Position numbers and translations under genes: made by a program | Notes under the pieces: model-generated | What the model was told of the DNA's origin: nothing | The model's input: only the letters and a program-made list of their open reading frames with translations | The model's database searches: none | Assembly (NCBI RefSeq): GCF_004571065.1 | Contig: NZ_SPQN01000018.1 | Coordinates: forward strand, 1-51,256 | Origin: Geodermatophilus sp. DF01-2 | Lineage (GTDB): Bacteria; Actinomycetota; Actinomycetes; Mycobacteriales; Geodermatophilaceae | Reading direction: 5' to 3' | Length of the DNA: 51,256 nt | In this document: positions 8,413-17,104 of the stretch, in pieces | Layout of the letters: each line of letters starts with the position of its first letter | How positions within the stretch are numbered: position 1 is the first letter of the stretch

Positions 8413-9048
8413 GTGGCGAGCACCGTCCTCGACGCCCGCGAGAACTCGCGCGCGCCGTCGTCCCGTGGCCGACGCCGGCCGCCGGCTCCCGTGCTGGTCG
8501 CGGCCGCGATCGGCGTGGTGGAGGCGGCGGCGCTCGTCGCCGGCGGGCTCACCGGGCTCGACGGCCTGCTGCTGTCGCCGCTGCACCCGCCGGGGCCGGT
8601 CGCCGCCGTGGTGCTGCTGCTCCTCGCCGGCTGGGTGGTGCTGTGCGCCGGCGGCGGCGTGTTGCTGCTCGACGGATCGGGCCGGCGGCTGTACGGCGGC
8701 GTGGCCACTGCCGAGATCGCGCTGGTGGGCGCTCTGCTCGCCCTGGCGCTGCTGACCCCGCTGTTCGACCCGCTCCCCGTCGGCCTGCCGCTGCCGGCCC
8801 TGGCGCTGCTGGCGCTCGGTCTGCCGGTGGGGAAGCTGCTGCTCGCCGGCGCGCCGTCGGTGATCGCCTGGGTCGCCGCCGGACCGCGCGCCGCGGCCCG
8901 CCGTCCGGAGCCGGCCGCCGTGGGGCCGAGGACCCGGGTGGTGACCCTCGCCGTCATCGCGCTGGCCTTGGTCGCCGTCGCGCTCACCACCCCGGTGCCC
9001 GGCGCGGCTCCCGAGGCCCCGGCGACGGCGGGTACCGGCCAGCACTGA
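8413..9048 (+). CDS. Hypothetical membrane protein
   Basis: 211 aa with a basic, proline-rich N-terminus of about 25 residues and four to five hydrophobic segments (near residues 27-45, 60-82, 95-115, 120-140 and 175-192). The C-terminus is Ala/Pro/Thr-rich and hydrophilic. No enzymatic motif is visible and the family is not recognised. The GTG start follows GGGAGAG about 9 nt upstream. It precedes metG by 32 bp, but metG has its own leaderless-type promoter, so they need not be co-transcribed. Confidence 0.7.
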   Translation: MASTVLDARENSRAPSSRGRRRPPAPVLVAAAIGVVEAAALVAGGLTGLDGLLLSPLHPPGPVAAVVLLLLAGWVVLCAGGGVLLLDGSGRRLYGGVATAEIALVGALLALALLTPLFDPLPVGLPLPALALLALGLPVGKLLLAGAPSVIAWVAAGPRAAARRPEPAAVGPRTRVVTLAVIALALVAVALTTPVPGAAPEAPATAGTGQH

Positions 9049-9068
9049 TCGCGGTGGACGGCGCCGCC

Positions 9069-9074
9069 TAGGCT
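9069..9074 (+). promoter_or_regulatory. Leaderless-type -10 box of metG (TAGGCT)
   Basis: TAGGCT is followed by exactly 6 nt and then GTG, with no Shine-Dalgarno site. It is identical in sequence to the box before eno. Confidence 0.65.
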
Positions 9075-9080
9075 CGGGCC

Positions 9081-10874
9081 GTGAGCGATCGGCACATCCT
9101 GACCGCCGTGGCCTGGCCCTACGCCAACGGCCCGCGGCACATCGGCCACGTCTCCGGCTTCGGCGTCCCCTCCGACGTCTTCAGCCGTTACCACCGCATG
9201 GTGGGCGACCGGGTGCTGATGGTCAGCGGCACCGACGAGCACGGAACGCCGATCACCGTCGCCGCCGACGCCGAGGGCGTCTCCCCGCGGGAGATCGCCG
9301 ACCGCAACAACCGGATCATCGTGAACGACCTCGCCAGCCTCGGGCTGTCCTACGACCTGTTCACCCGGACGACGACGGCCAACCACGCGCACATCGCCCA
9401 GGAGATCTTCCTCGGCCTGCTGAAGAACGGGTACGTCTTCCCGAGGACGACGCTCGGCGCGATCAGCCCGTCGACCGGGCGCACCCTGCCCGACCGCTAC
9501 ATCGAGGGCACCTGCCCGATCTGCGGCTACGACGGCGCCCGCGGCGACCAGTGCGACAACTGCGGCAACCAGCTCGACCCGGTCGACCTGATCAACCCGG
9601 TGAGCCGGATCAACGGGGAGACGCCGAAGTTCGTCGAGGAGGAGCACTACTTCCTCGACCTGCCGGCCTTCACCCGCTCGCTGGGCGACTGGCTGGACTC
9701 GCGGCGCGGCTGGCGCCCCAACGTCCTCAACTTCGCCAAGAACCTGCTCACCGACCTCAAGCCGCGCAGCTACACCCGCGACATCGACTGGGGCGTCCCG
9801 GTGCCGCTCGACGGCTGGCGCGACCGTCCGGACAAGCGGATCTACGTGTGGTTCGATGCCGTCGTCGGCTACCTGTCGGCGTCCATCGAGTGGGCCCGCC
9901 GCACCGGGGACGACGACGCGTGGCGGCAGTGGTGGCAGACGCCGGACGCGTCCGCCTACTACTTCATGGGCAAGGACAACATCGTCTTCCACGCCGAGAT
10001 CTGGCCCGCCCAACTGCTCGGGTACAACGGCGCGGGCGACAAGGGTGGCGTCCCGGGCTCCCTGGGCCGGCTCGACCTGCCGACCGAGGTGGTCTCCAGC
10101 GAGTTCCTCACCATGGAGGGGCGCAAGTTCTCGTCGTCCCGCCAGGTCGTCATCTACGTGCGCGACTTCCTGGCCCGCTACGACGCCGACGCGCTGCGCT
10201 ACTTCATCGCCGCGGCCGGCCCCGAGACGCAGGACACCGACTTCACCTGGGCGGAGTTCCTGCGCCGCAACAACGACGAGCTGGTCGCCGGCTGGGGCAA
10301 CCTGGTCAACCGCACGGTGTCGATGGCGGCGAAGAACGTCGGCGCCGTCCCGGCGCCGGGTGAGCTGACCGACGCCGACCGGGCGCTGCTGGGCGCCACG
10401 CAGGGCGCCTTCGCACCCGTCGGGGAGCTGCTGTCGCGCAACCGGCAGAAGGCCGCCGCCGCGGAGGCGATGCGGGTGGTCGGCGAGGCCAACAAGTACC
10501 TGTCCGACCAGGCGCCGTGGAAGCTCAAGGAGGACCCGGCCCGCCGGGACACCGTGCTGCACACCGCGCTGCAGGCGGTCAGCGACTGCAACGCGCTGCT
10601 CACCCCGTTCCTCCCGCACTCGGCGCAGAAGGTGCACGAGTTGCTCGGCGGCACCGGCGTGTGGTCGCCGGCGCCCCGGACCGAGGAGGTCACCGACCTC
10701 GACGACGGCTCGCCGTACCCGATCATCACCGGCGACTACGACGCGGGTCAGGCGGTGTGGGCTTCCCGTCCGCTGCCGCCGGGGACGCCGCTGAGCCCGC
10801 CGACCCCGGTGTTCCGCAAGCTCGACGAGTCGATCGTGGAGGAGGAGCTGCGGCGGCTCGAGGAAGACGGGTGA
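9081..10874 (+). CDS. metG: Methionyl-tRNA synthetase
   Basis: 597 aa class Ia synthetase that charges tRNA-Met. The catalytic HIGH box is HIGHVSG (about residue 20). A zinc knuckle with [18 protein letters not shown] sits in the connective peptide (about 145-163, four Cys). The KMSKS loop is KFSSSRQ (about 347), a variant seen in this actinobacterial type. The anticodon-binding alpha-helical domain fills the last 200 residues; there is no C-terminal EMAP/Trbp111 extension. Context matches Rv1007c. Its TGA overlaps the tatD GTG by 4 nt (GTGA), so the two are translationally coupled. Confidence 0.96.
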   Translation: MSDRHILTAVAWPYANGPRHIGHVSGFGVPSDVFSRYHRMVGDRVLMVSGTDEHGTPITVAADAEGVSPREIADRNNRIIVNDLASLGLSYDLFTRTTTANHAHIAQEIFLGLLKNGYVFPRTTLGAISPSTGRTLPDRYIEGTCPICGYDGARGDQCDNCGNQLDPVDLINPVSRINGETPKFVEEEHYFLDLPAFTRSLGDWLDSRRGWRPNVLNFAKNLLTDLKPRSYTRDIDWGVPVPLDGWRDRPDKRIYVWFDAVVGYLSASIEWARRTGDDDAWRQWWQTPDASAYYFMGKDNIVFHAEIWPAQLLGYNGAGDKGGVPGSLGRLDLPTEVVSSEFLTMEGRKFSSSRQVVIYVRDFLARYDADALRYFIAAAGPETQDTDFTWAEFLRRNNDELVAGWGNLVNRTVSMAAKNVGAVPAPGELTDADRALLGATQGAFAPVGELLSRNRQKAAAAEAMRVVGEANKYLSDQAPWKLKEDPARRDTVLHTALQAVSDCNALLTPFLPHSAQKVHELLGGTGVWSPAPRTEEVTDLDDGSPYPIITGDYDAGQAVWASRPLPPGTPLSPPTPVFRKLDESIVEEELRRLEEDG

Positions 10875-11755
10875 GCCGGTCGGCCAGTGCCCGCGCCAAC
10901 CGGCGGGGCCAGGCGCCGCCGTCCCCGGAGCCCCTGCCGTCGCCGGCGGTCGACAGCCACACGCACCTCGACATCGCCGTCGGCGGCGAGGACCGGGCGC
11001 CCACCGACGCCGAGGTGGACGCCGAGATCGCGGCCGCCGCGGCCGTCGGCGTCCCGCGGCTGGTGCAGGTCGGGGTGGACGTCGCCTCGTCCCGCTGGTC
11101 GGCCGAGCTGGCGGCCCGGCACCCGAACGTGCTTGCCGCGGTCGCCGTCCACCCCAACGAGGCGGGCGTGGGTGCGGCGACCGACGACGTCCTGGCCGAG
11201 ATCGACCGGCTGGCGGCGCTGCCGCGGGTGCGTGCGGTGGGGGAGACCGGGCTCGACCGGTTCCGCACCGGCCCCGACGGCTGGGCGGCACAGGAGGCGA
11301 GCTTCCGCGCGCACATCCGCATCGCCAAGGAGCACGGTCGCGCGCTGGTCATCCACGACCGGGATGCGCACGAGGAGATCCTCCGGGTGCTGGACGACGA
11401 GGCCGCGCCCGAGCACACCGTCTTCCACTGCTTCTCCGGCGACGCCGCCTTCGCCAGGGCGTGCGTCGAACGCGGCCACGTGCTGTCGTTCGCCGGGACG
11501 CTGACGTTCGGCAACGCCGGCTACCTGCGGGAGGCCGCCGCGCTGGCGCCGGTCGACCAGCTGCTGGTGGAGACCGACTCCCCGTTCCTCACGCCCGTCC
11601 CCTTCCGCGGCCGGCCCAACGCCTCGCGGCTGGTGCCGCACACGGTCCGGGCGCTGGCCGAGGTGACCGGCGTCGAGCTCGAGGACCTCTGTGCCCACCT
11701 GACCACCACCGCCGAACGAGTCTTCGGCCCCTGGGAAGAGAAGCAGGGAGAGTAG
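10871..11755 (+). CDS. tatD: TatD-family metal-dependent deoxyribonuclease
   Basis: 294 aa TIM-barrel hydrolase with 3'-5' exonuclease and repair-related activity in characterised members. Metal ligands visible: DSHTHLD (about residues 27-33), GETGLDRFR (about 122-130), [11 protein letters not shown] (about 157), FHCFSG (about 184-189) and ETDSPFLTP (about 235). GTG overlaps the metG stop, as in many actinobacteria where metG-tatD-rpfB-rsmA-ispE are linked. The first 25 residues are a basic, proline-rich extension before the barrel and lack conservation. Confidence 0.93.
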   Translation: MSRSASARANRRGQAPPSPEPLPSPAVDSHTHLDIAVGGEDRAPTDAEVDAEIAAAAAVGVPRLVQVGVDVASSRWSAELAARHPNVLAAVAVHPNEAGVGAATDDVLAEIDRLAALPRVRAVGETGLDRFRTGPDGWAAQEASFRAHIRIAKEHGRALVIHDRDAHEEILRVLDDEAAPEHTVFHCFSGDAAFARACVERGHVLSFAGTLTFGNAGYLREAAALAPVDQLLVETDSPFLTPVPFRGRPNASRLVPHTVRALAEVTGVELEDLCAHLTTTAERVFGPWEEKQGE

Positions 11756-11931
11756 CGGGCGGTCCCGGCCGTCGGTGTCCCGACATCTGGCACCGGGGGT
11801 GGTGGACGGCAGGCGGCGGTAGGGATGGCGACGGGCGGCAGGTTTGGTGATCCCCGCGGAGGTCGGGTTGTCCTGACGACGGGGGGCCGAAGGCTCCCCA
11901 GAGGAAGGACTCGGGGGGCTCCGCGCAGCCG

Positions 11932-11986
11932 GGGAACGGCAGCCTGGCCGCGGTGCGATCCGGAGGATCGCGATGTAGCAGTGTCA
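11932..11986 (-). repeat. Dispersed intergenic repeat, family 2, minus-strand copy
   Basis: Read on the minus strand it carries TGACACTGC, then TCCTCCGGATCGCACCGCG, then GCCAGG and TGCCGTTCCC. The plus-strand copy after prs (20941-20992) has the same blocks with small indels. It includes a GCGATCC/GGATCGC palindrome (11955-11971) and lies in the gap between tatD and the following membrane-protein gene. Confidence 0.6.
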
Positions 11987-12032
11987 CAGCAGCGACACGC
12001 CACGCTGGGCGGTTCCGGGGGACACTGGCCCC

Positions 12033-12872
12033 GTGGGCCGCCTCATCGCCGTCGTGCTGTTCATCGCCGTGCTGGTCCCCGGTGTCCTGCTGGCCCGCGC
12101 CTGGGCTCTGGCCGCCGGCCGTCGCGCCGTCGCCGCTGCCGCGGTCGGCTTCACCACGCTCACGCCCGAGGCCCTGGCCACGCTGCGGCGCCAGGCTCAG
12201 CACGGGCGCCGGGTCCGTCAGCTGGGGTTGCTGCTCGGGGTGGTGGGCATCGGCGTCAGCATCGCGATGTTCGCCGAGGCGTCGGTGTTCCTCTGGCTGC
12301 CGGCTCTGGCCATCGGGCTCCTGCTGGGTGTCGTCCTGGCCGAGGCGACCCGGCCGCGGCCGCGCTGGCGGACCAGCTCCCCGGCTCGCCGGCCCCGGCA
12401 GTCGGAGCAGGTCTCGCTGGTGCTGCTCTGGGCGATGCGCGCGGTCGTGGCCGCCGAGCTGGCCGTCGCCGTCCTCATGTGGCAGCGCGGCGCGCTGCCC
12501 GCCAGCGTCGGCTGGGTCGCCCTGGTCGTCCCGCTGCTCACGTGGCTGCTCGCGGAGATGGCGCTGCTGCGGGCGCTGGTGCACCCGCTGCCCGCCGAGG
12601 GGGCCGACGTGCCGGTCGACGAGGCGCTGCGCACCTGGACGGCGCACCTCGTCGCTGCGGCCGTCAGCGTGCTCGCCCTGCTGCCGCTGGGCGCGCTGTT
12701 GCTGGCGGCCGGCATCGACCTCGGCGACCGGGTCACCGAGGGGTTCGACCTGGTGCCCGTGGCGCTCGTCGCCGGCGGGTTCGCCGGCCTGGCCGCGGGG
12801 CTGGCGGTCGCGGTCTTCCTCGTCACCTGGTTGCGGCCGGTGAGGGTCGACGACCGGGCGCTGACCGTGTGA
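12033..12872 (+). CDS. Hypothetical multi-pass membrane protein
   Basis: 279 aa with about seven hydrophobic segments (first at residues 2-28, others near 65-80, 84-103, 128-148, 158-178, 205-230 and 243-265). Residues 104-125 form a basic, Ser/Arg/Pro-rich cytoplasmic loop. No catalytic motif is seen and the family is not recognised. The GTG start has GACACT (A2 and T6 of TANNNT) exactly 6 nt upstream and no SD, so it may also be leaderless. A hairpin with a TACC loop starts 3 bp after its stop. Confidence 0.65.
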   Translation: MGRLIAVVLFIAVLVPGVLLARAWALAAGRRAVAAAAVGFTTLTPEALATLRRQAQHGRRVRQLGLLLGVVGIGVSIAMFAEASVFLWLPALAIGLLLGVVLAEATRPRPRWRTSSPARRPRQSEQVSLVLLWAMRAVVAAELAVAVLMWQRGALPASVGWVALVVPLLTWLLAEMALLRALVHPLPAEGADVPVDEALRTWTAHLVAAAVSVLALLPLGALLLAAGIDLGDRVTEGFDLVPVALVAGGFAGLAAGLAVAVFLVTWLRPVRVDDRALTV

Positions 12873-12875
12873 TCC

Positions 12876-12893
12876 GTCGGCCTACCGGCCGAC
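12876..12893 (+). terminator. Hairpin with TACC loop after the membrane-protein gene
   Basis: GTCGGCC-TACC-GGCCGAC, a perfect 7-bp stem starting 3 bp after the stop. The prs gene has an analogous TACC-loop hairpin, and both are followed by CCCCGCG, so the hairpin is part of repeat family 2. Confidence 0.55.
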
Positions 12894-12914
12894 CCCGCGG
12901 CCAGGTGTCGCGCC
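12894..12914 (+). repeat. Repeat family 2 core (CCGCGGCCAGGTGTCGCG)
   Basis: The core CCGCGGCCAGGTG follows the TACC-loop hairpin directly. A second copy is about 105 bp downstream and others are at 11.9 and 20.9 kb. Confidence 0.55.
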
Positions 12915-13000
12915 CCTGCTGCGCCGAGCCCCACCGGATGCTCGATCGCGGGAGCCTCCGGCCCCCACTCCTCGCACCGCCCCGCAGGGCGGCTCCTGCT

Positions 13001-13030
13001 GGCACCGCGGCCAGGTGCCGCGCCCGGTGC
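13001..13030 (+). repeat. Repeat family 2 core, second copy in the rpfB upstream region
   Basis: Contains GCACCGCGGCCAGGTGCCG, identical over 19 nt to the copy after prs. Confidence 0.55.
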
Positions 13031-13191
13031 TCCGTGCCTCGCTGGACGCGAGGGCACCGTGCGCTCGGTCACCTCACGAGCCTCACGCCGCGCACTCGTC
13101 ACATCCGTCCCGCCCGGCGCGCCCGTCACGGACCGTGTCGGCGCGTCCAGAAGTCGACACGTCGCCCCCCTGGTTCACTCGTCGCGCACCG

Positions 13192-13219
13192 TTGCCACAC
13201 GCATCGTGCTCGTTATCGT
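13192..13219 (+). promoter_or_regulatory. Promoter of rpfB (TTGCCA - 16 nt - TATCGT)
   Basis: TTGCCA matches five of six -35 positions and TATCGT fits TANNNT, with a 16-nt spacer. Predicted start near 13226 gives a long leader to the GTG at 13381. Confidence 0.6.
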
Positions 13220-13260
13220 GTCGTGACCAACCGGGGTGGGGACCGACCCGGAGGGCATCG

Positions 13261-13286
13261 CGACCGGGAGCTGCGCCTCCCGGTCG
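13261..13286 (+). promoter_or_regulatory. Stem-loop in the rpfB leader
   Basis: Perfect 10-bp stem CGACCGGGAG/CTCCCGGTCG with a 6-nt loop inside the predicted 155-nt untranslated leader, followed by a weaker CCGAGC/GCTCGG stem. It may control expression; it does not match a riboswitch class I can recall. Confidence 0.35.
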
Positions 13287-13380
13287 TCTGCCGTCCGAGC
13301 CGGGACGCGCTCGGTGCCCGCCAGCCGGCGTGCGCCCGCACGTGATCCTCTGCCCGGGTCCCTGATCCCGTGGAAGAGTC

Positions 13381-14478
13381 GTGTCCCGATCGCTGAAGTC
13401 CGTCCTCTGTGCCCTCGTCCTGCTGGGACTCGTGGGTGGCTCCGTGGCCTACTTCGTCGCCCAGAAGTCTCTGACGATCACCGTCGACGGGCAGGCGCGA
13501 GAGGTCCGCACCTACGCCGGCACCGTCGGTGAGGTCCTCGAGGAGGAGGGGCTGCAGACGCAGGCGCACGACGTCGTCCTCCCGGACCTCGAGGCCACCG
13601 TGGCCGACGGCGACACCGTCGTGCTCAACCGGGCCCGGCCGCTGCGCCTCACGGTGGACGGCGTGGAGAGCGAGGTCTACGTGACCGCGCTGTCGGTCGA
13701 GGAGGCGCTCGACCAGCTCGGCTACCGCGCCGACGACCTCGTCGTCTCGGCCAGCCGCAGCGAGCGGCTCCCGCTCGACGGCATGGCGCTGTCGATCACC
13801 ACGCCCAAGGACGTCACCCTGGTCGTCGACGGGACGCAGCGGGTCGTCACCACCACTGCGGCCACCGCCGGGGACCTGCTCGTCGAGCAGGGCGTCACCC
13901 TCGGCCCCACCGACCGCACCAGCATCCACCCGGAGCAGGCGCTCCTGGACCGCATGCGCGTGCAGGTCTTCCGCGTGCAGGTCAGCGAGATCGCCGTCCC
14001 CTCGCCGATCGAGCACCGGACCGTCGAGACCGAGGACCCCGACGCCTACGAGGGCGACGACACCGTCACCCAGGAGGGCGCGGACGGCGAGCAGGTCACC
14101 ACCTTCCGGGTCACCGTCACCGACGGCGTCGAGACCGGCCGGGAACAGCTGGAGACCACCGTCACCCGCGAGCCGGTCGACGAGCTGGTCACCGTCGGCA
14201 CGAAGGCGCGTCCTGCGGCCAGCGTCCCCGCCACGGCCGACGGGCTGAACTGGGCCGCGCTGGCGCAGTGCGAGTCCGGCGGCCGCCCGAGTGCGGTGAG
14301 CAGCACGGGGAAGTACCGGGGCATGTACCAGTTCTCCACGGCCACCTGGCAGTCGGTCGGCGGCTCCGGTGACCCGGCTGCTGCATCCGCCGAGGAGCAG
14401 ACCATGCGGGCCCAGATGCTCTACACCCGCTCCGGTGCCGGCCAGTGGCCGCATTGCGGGCCTCGGCTGTTCGGCTGA
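13381..14478 (+). CDS. rpfB: Resuscitation-promoting factor RpfB (DUF348-G5-transglycosylase)
   Basis: 365 aa secreted or membrane-anchored peptidoglycan hydrolase. An N-terminal hydrophobic segment (about residues 9-27, no lipobox) is followed by three DUF348 repeats, each beginning with a strand such as [29 protein letters not shown] or [16 protein letters not shown]5 domain follows (about 200-275), then the Rpf catalytic domain from about residue 286 ([17 protein letters not shown]), in which Glu298 is the catalytic acid; [17 protein letters not shown] is also conserved. It cleaves peptidoglycan, promoting growth resumption. Orthologous by structure and context to Rv1009. GTG start with GGAAGAG upstream. 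Confidence 0.95.
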   Translation: MSRSLKSVLCALVLLGLVGGSVAYFVAQKSLTITVDGQAREVRTYAGTVGEVLEEEGLQTQAHDVVLPDLEATVADGDTVVLNRARPLRLTVDGVESEVYVTALSVEEALDQLGYRADDLVVSASRSERLPLDGMALSITTPKDVTLVVDGTQRVVTTTAATAGDLLVEQGVTLGPTDRTSIHPEQALLDRMRVQVFRVQVSEIAVPSPIEHRTVETEDPDAYEGDDTVTQEGADGEQVTTFRVTVTDGVETGREQLETTVTREPVDELVTVGTKARPAASVPATADGLNWAALAQCESGGRPSAVSSTGKYRGMYQFSTATWQSVGGSGDPAAASAEEQTMRAQMLYTRSGAGQWPHCGPRLFG

Positions 14479-15358
14479 TCGGGTCCTGCTGAGCACGCCT
14501 CCCGAACAGACCGACGGGCTGCTGGGCCCGGCCGCCATCCGCGACCTGGCCCAGCAGCTCGACCTGCGTCCGACCAAGTCCCTCGGGCAGAACTTCCTGC
14601 ACGACGCCAACACCATCCGGCGGATCGTGCGGACCGCCGAGCTGACCTCCGCGGACGTCGTCCTCGAGGTGGGCCCCGGGCTGGGCTCGCTGACCCTCGG
14701 GCTGCTGCCCGTCGCCGCGCACGTCACCGCCGTCGAGATCGACCCTCGGCTGGCCGCCCGCCTGCCCCGCACCGTGGCCGAGCGCGCCCCGGCGCTGGCC
14801 GGCCGGCTGACCGTGGTCGAGGCCGACGCGCTGCGCGTCCGGGAGCTGCCCGGGCCGGCGCCGACTGCGCTGGTGGCCAACCTGCCGTACAACGTGGCGG
14901 TGCCCGTCCTGCTGCACCTGTTGGAGCTCCTTCCCACGCTGCGGCGTGCGTTGGTCCTCGTCCAGGCCGAGGTCGCCGAGCGTCTGGCGGCCGCCCCGGG
15001 CTCCGGGGCCTACGGCGTGCCCTCGGTGAAGGCGGCCTGGTACGGCGAGGTCCGCCGGGCCGGCAACGTCGGTCGGCGGGTCTTCTGGCCCGAGCCGAAC
15101 GTCGACTCCGGCCTGGTCGCCCTCGATCGCCGGCCCCCTCCGCCGGGCGACCGCGCCGACACCTTCGCCGTGGTCGACGCCGCCTTCGCCACCCGGCGCA
15201 AGGGGCTGCGGGCCGCGCTGGCCCGCTGGGCCGGGAGCTCCGCGGCCGCCGAGGCGCGGCTGCGTGCCGCCGGCATCGACCCGGCCACCCGCGGTGAGCG
15301 CCTGTCGGTGGCCGACTTCGCCCGGCTGGCCGCGACCGACCCGGGGGCCTCGGCATGA
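14435..15358 (+). CDS. rsmA: 16S rRNA dimethyladenosine transferase RsmA (KsgA)
   Basis: About 307 aa SAM-dependent enzyme that dimethylates the two adjacent adenosines near the 3' end of 16S rRNA. Motifs: [30 protein letters not shown] (motif I), [20 protein letters not shown], then the catalytic [15 protein letters not shown] (NLPY), and [15 protein letters not shown]. The start is unclear. The only in-frame GTG before the conserved core lies inside rpfB (44-bp overlap) with no SD; a CTG at 14487 after the rpfB stop would be a non-standard alternative. It ends in an ATGA overlap with ispE. Confidence 0.93.
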   Translation: MPASGRIAGLGCSADRVLLSTPPEQTDGLLGPAAIRDLAQQLDLRPTKSLGQNFLHDANTIRRIVRTAELTSADVVLEVGPGLGSLTLGLLPVAAHVTAVEIDPRLAARLPRTVAERAPALAGRLTVVEADALRVRELPGPAPTALVANLPYNVAVPVLLHLLELLPTLRRALVLVQAEVAERLAAAPGSGAYGVPSVKAAWYGEVRRAGNVGRRVFWPEPNVDSGLVALDRRPPPPGDRADTFAVVDAAFATRRKGLRAALARWAGSSAAAEARLRAAGIDPATRGERLSVADFARLAATDPGASA

Positions 15359-16320
15359 GCTGGTCCTCGTCCGGGGGGCCCGGCCGGCTGGCCGGGGACG
15401 GCGCGGTCGTCGCCCGCGCCCCCGCCAAGGTCAACGTGCACCTGGCGGTCGGTCCGCTGCGCCCCGACGACTTCCACGAGCTGCGCACCGTCTACCTGGC
15501 CGTCTCGCTGTTCGACACGGTCACCGTGCGCCCCGGCGACGGCCTCACGCTCACCGTGACCGGCGAGGGGACGACGGGCACCGGGCCGGACGCCGTCCCG
15601 ACCGACCGTCGCAACCTCGTGTGGCGGGCCGCCGAGCTGCTCGCCGAGCGGGCGGGGGTGGCGGCCGACGCCCGCATCACCGTCGACAAGTCGATCCCGG
15701 CCGCCGCGGGGCTGGCCGGGGGCAGTGCCGACGCCGCCGCGGCGCTCGTCGCCCTCGACGCACTGTGGGGAACCCGCGCCACCCGCGGCGAGCTGACCGA
15801 GCTCGCCGCCCGGCTCGGCAGCGACGTCCCGTTCAGCCTGCTCGGCGGGGTGGCGCTCGGTTCCGGCCGCGGGGAGCAGCTGTCCCCGGTTCTCGCCCGG
15901 CGCCGTTGGGACTGGGTGCTCGGCATCGCCGGGGAGGGGCTGTCCACGCCGGCGGTCTACGCCGAGCTGGACCGGCTGCGGGCCGAGGGCCGGGTGCCCG
16001 ACGGCGAGGCGCTGTCCTCGCCCGACCCGGTGATCGCGGCGCTGCGCAGCGGACCGGTGACCGCGCTGGCCGCCGCCCTCGGCAACGACCTGCAGCCCCC
16101 CGCGCTCTCGCTGCGGCCGGACCTGCGCCGGGCGCTGCGGGCGGCGACCGGCGCCGGTGCCGCAGCGACCGTCGTGAGCGGTTCGGGTCCGACGGTGGCC
16201 GCGCTCGCCCAGGACGAGGAATCGGCGGTACGGCTGACCGCGGCTCTGGCCGGCGAGGGCGTGTACCGCACCGTCCGGGCCGTGCACGGGCCGGTGCCGG
16301 GCGCGCGACTGGTCGGCTGA
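15355..16320 (+). CDS. ispE: 4-diphosphocytidyl-2-C-methyl-D-erythritol kinase
   Basis: 321 aa GHMP kinase of the MEP isoprenoid pathway; phosphorylates CDP-ME at the 2-position. The substrate-binding N-terminus is [24 protein letters not shown], with Lys and the following residues conserved. The ATP loop is [18 protein letters not shown] (about residues 110-127). [19 protein letters not shown] and [13 protein letters not shown] (motif 3) complete the fold. Normal length. ATG overlaps the rsmA stop by 4 nt. It ends just before a palindromic repeat shared with the convergent tetR-like gene. Confidence 0.95.
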   Translation: MSWSSSGGPGRLAGDGAVVARAPAKVNVHLAVGPLRPDDFHELRTVYLAVSLFDTVTVRPGDGLTLTVTGEGTTGTGPDAVPTDRRNLVWRAAELLAERAGVAADARITVDKSIPAAAGLAGGSADAAAALVALDALWGTRATRGELTELAARLGSDVPFSLLGGVALGSGRGEQLSPVLARRRWDWVLGIAGEGLSTPAVYAELDRLRAEGRVPDGEALSSPDPVIAALRSGPVTALAAALGNDLQPPALSLRPDLRRALRAATGAGAAATVVSGSGPTVAALAQDEESAVRLTAALAGEGVYRTVRAVHGPVPGARLVG

Positions 16321-16322
16321 GC

Positions 16323-16370
16323 AAGGACCCCGTCCTACCCACCCCTCGCGAGCGGTGAGGAGGACAGTCC
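16323..16370 (+). repeat. Dispersed palindromic intergenic repeat, family 1, copy c
   Basis: Starts AAGGACCCCGTCCT and ends AGGACAGTCCT, a shorter and more divergent form than the other copies. It fills the gap between convergent ispE and the TetR-family gene and so may serve as a two-way terminator. Confidence 0.65.
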
Positions 16371-16376
16371 TGCTAC

Positions 16377-16982
16377 CTACGAGGAGGCCGTGGGAGGGCG
16401 GTCGGGGGTCGGGTCGAGGTGGGCCAGGCCGTTGTAGGCCAGGTTGACCAGGTGGGCGGCGACCTCCCGCTTGCCCGGGGTGCGGCGCTCCAGCCACCAC
16501 TGGCCGACCAGGGCGACCATCCCCACCAGCGCCTGGCCGTAGAGCTCGGCCAGCCGGGGGTCGTAGCCGCGGGCGCCGAACTGGGCGCCGAGGACGTGCT
16601 CCACCCGGTGGGCGACCTCGCCGATCAGCGAGGAGTAGGTGCCCGGCGTGCCGGTGACCGGGGAGTCGCGGGAGAGCACCCGGAAGCCGTCGGTGTCCTC
16701 CTCGATGTAGTCGAGCAGCACGAGGGCGGCGCGCTCGAGCAGCTCTCGCGGGGCGCCGCCGGCCGCCAGCGCCGCGGTGAAGCGGTCGAGCAGCCGCTGC
16801 ATCTCCCGGTCGACGACGACGGCGTACAGGCGCTCCTTGCTCCCGAAGTGCTCGTAGACGACCGGCTTGCTCACGTCCGCGCGGGCGGCCAGCTCCTCGA
16901 TGGAGGTCGCGTCGTAGCCCCGCTGGGCGAAGACCTCGCGGCCGACGTCGAGCAACTGCTGGCGGCGCTGGGCGGCGGTCAT
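16377..16982 (-). CDS. TetR/AcrR-family transcriptional regulator
   Basis: 201 aa. The N-terminal helix-turn-helix is plain: RRQQLLDVGREVFAQRGYDATSIEELAARADVSKPVVYEHFGSKERLYAVVVDRE (about residues 6-60). The C-terminal ligand-binding domain is alpha-helical with DSPVTGTPGTYSSLIGEV in its middle. Target and ligand are unknown. A TetR gene near glmU is also found in M. tuberculosis (Rv1019), so this may be its orthologue. It equally lies 122 bp downstream of a fatty-acyl desaturase on the same strand, reminiscent of TetR regulators of desaturases such as DesT. The ATG is the only plausible start; no SD is seen. Confidence 0.88.
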   Translation of the reverse strand: MTAAQRRQQLLDVGREVFAQRGYDATSIEELAARADVSKPVVYEHFGSKERLYAVVVDREMQRLLDRFTAALAAGGAPRELLERAALVLLDYIEEDTDGFRVLSRDSPVTGTPGTYSSLIGEVAHRVEHVLGAQFGARGYDPRLAELYGQALVGMVALVGQWWLERRTPGKREVAAHLVNLAYNGLAHLDPTPDRPPTASS

Positions 16983-17104
16983 CCGGACCCGGGGCCGCGC
17001 CCCGATGCCGGCCCTGCCGCCCGTCGTGCCGCGCGGGCGTTCCCGCGCGGGCGCCCGGTGGGCCTCCGGACGCCCGCGCGGGGGGACCGGGCCGGCGGGG
17101 TCGC

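Larger units (their letters stand above)
12873..13380. other. 508-bp intergenic region with repeats, promoter and structured leader before rpfB
   Basis: No convincing coding frame. It holds, in order, a TACC-loop terminator (12876-12893), two copies of the CCGCGGCCAGGTG repeat core, a CCGCCC/GGGCGG hairpin (12977-12992), a promoter (13192-13219) and an rpfB leader of about 155 nt with a 10-bp hairpin (13261-13286). Confidence 0.6.

Noticed and set aside
8226-11291. Minus-strand open frame of about 1000 codons opposite metG and tatD
   Set aside because: Antisense shadow of conserved genes, with composition typical of complementary high-GC strands.
11521-12003. Minus-strand frame starting MACRCCDTATS, resembling a Cys-rich leader peptide
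   Set aside because: Its start falls inside repeat family 2 and most of it is antisense to tatD. No sulfur gene follows on that strand.
13226-13380. Possible c-di-AMP (ydaO-type) riboswitch in the rpfB leader
   Set aside because: Such switches precede some rpf genes, and the leader is long and structured, but the conserved ydaO core segments could not be found.
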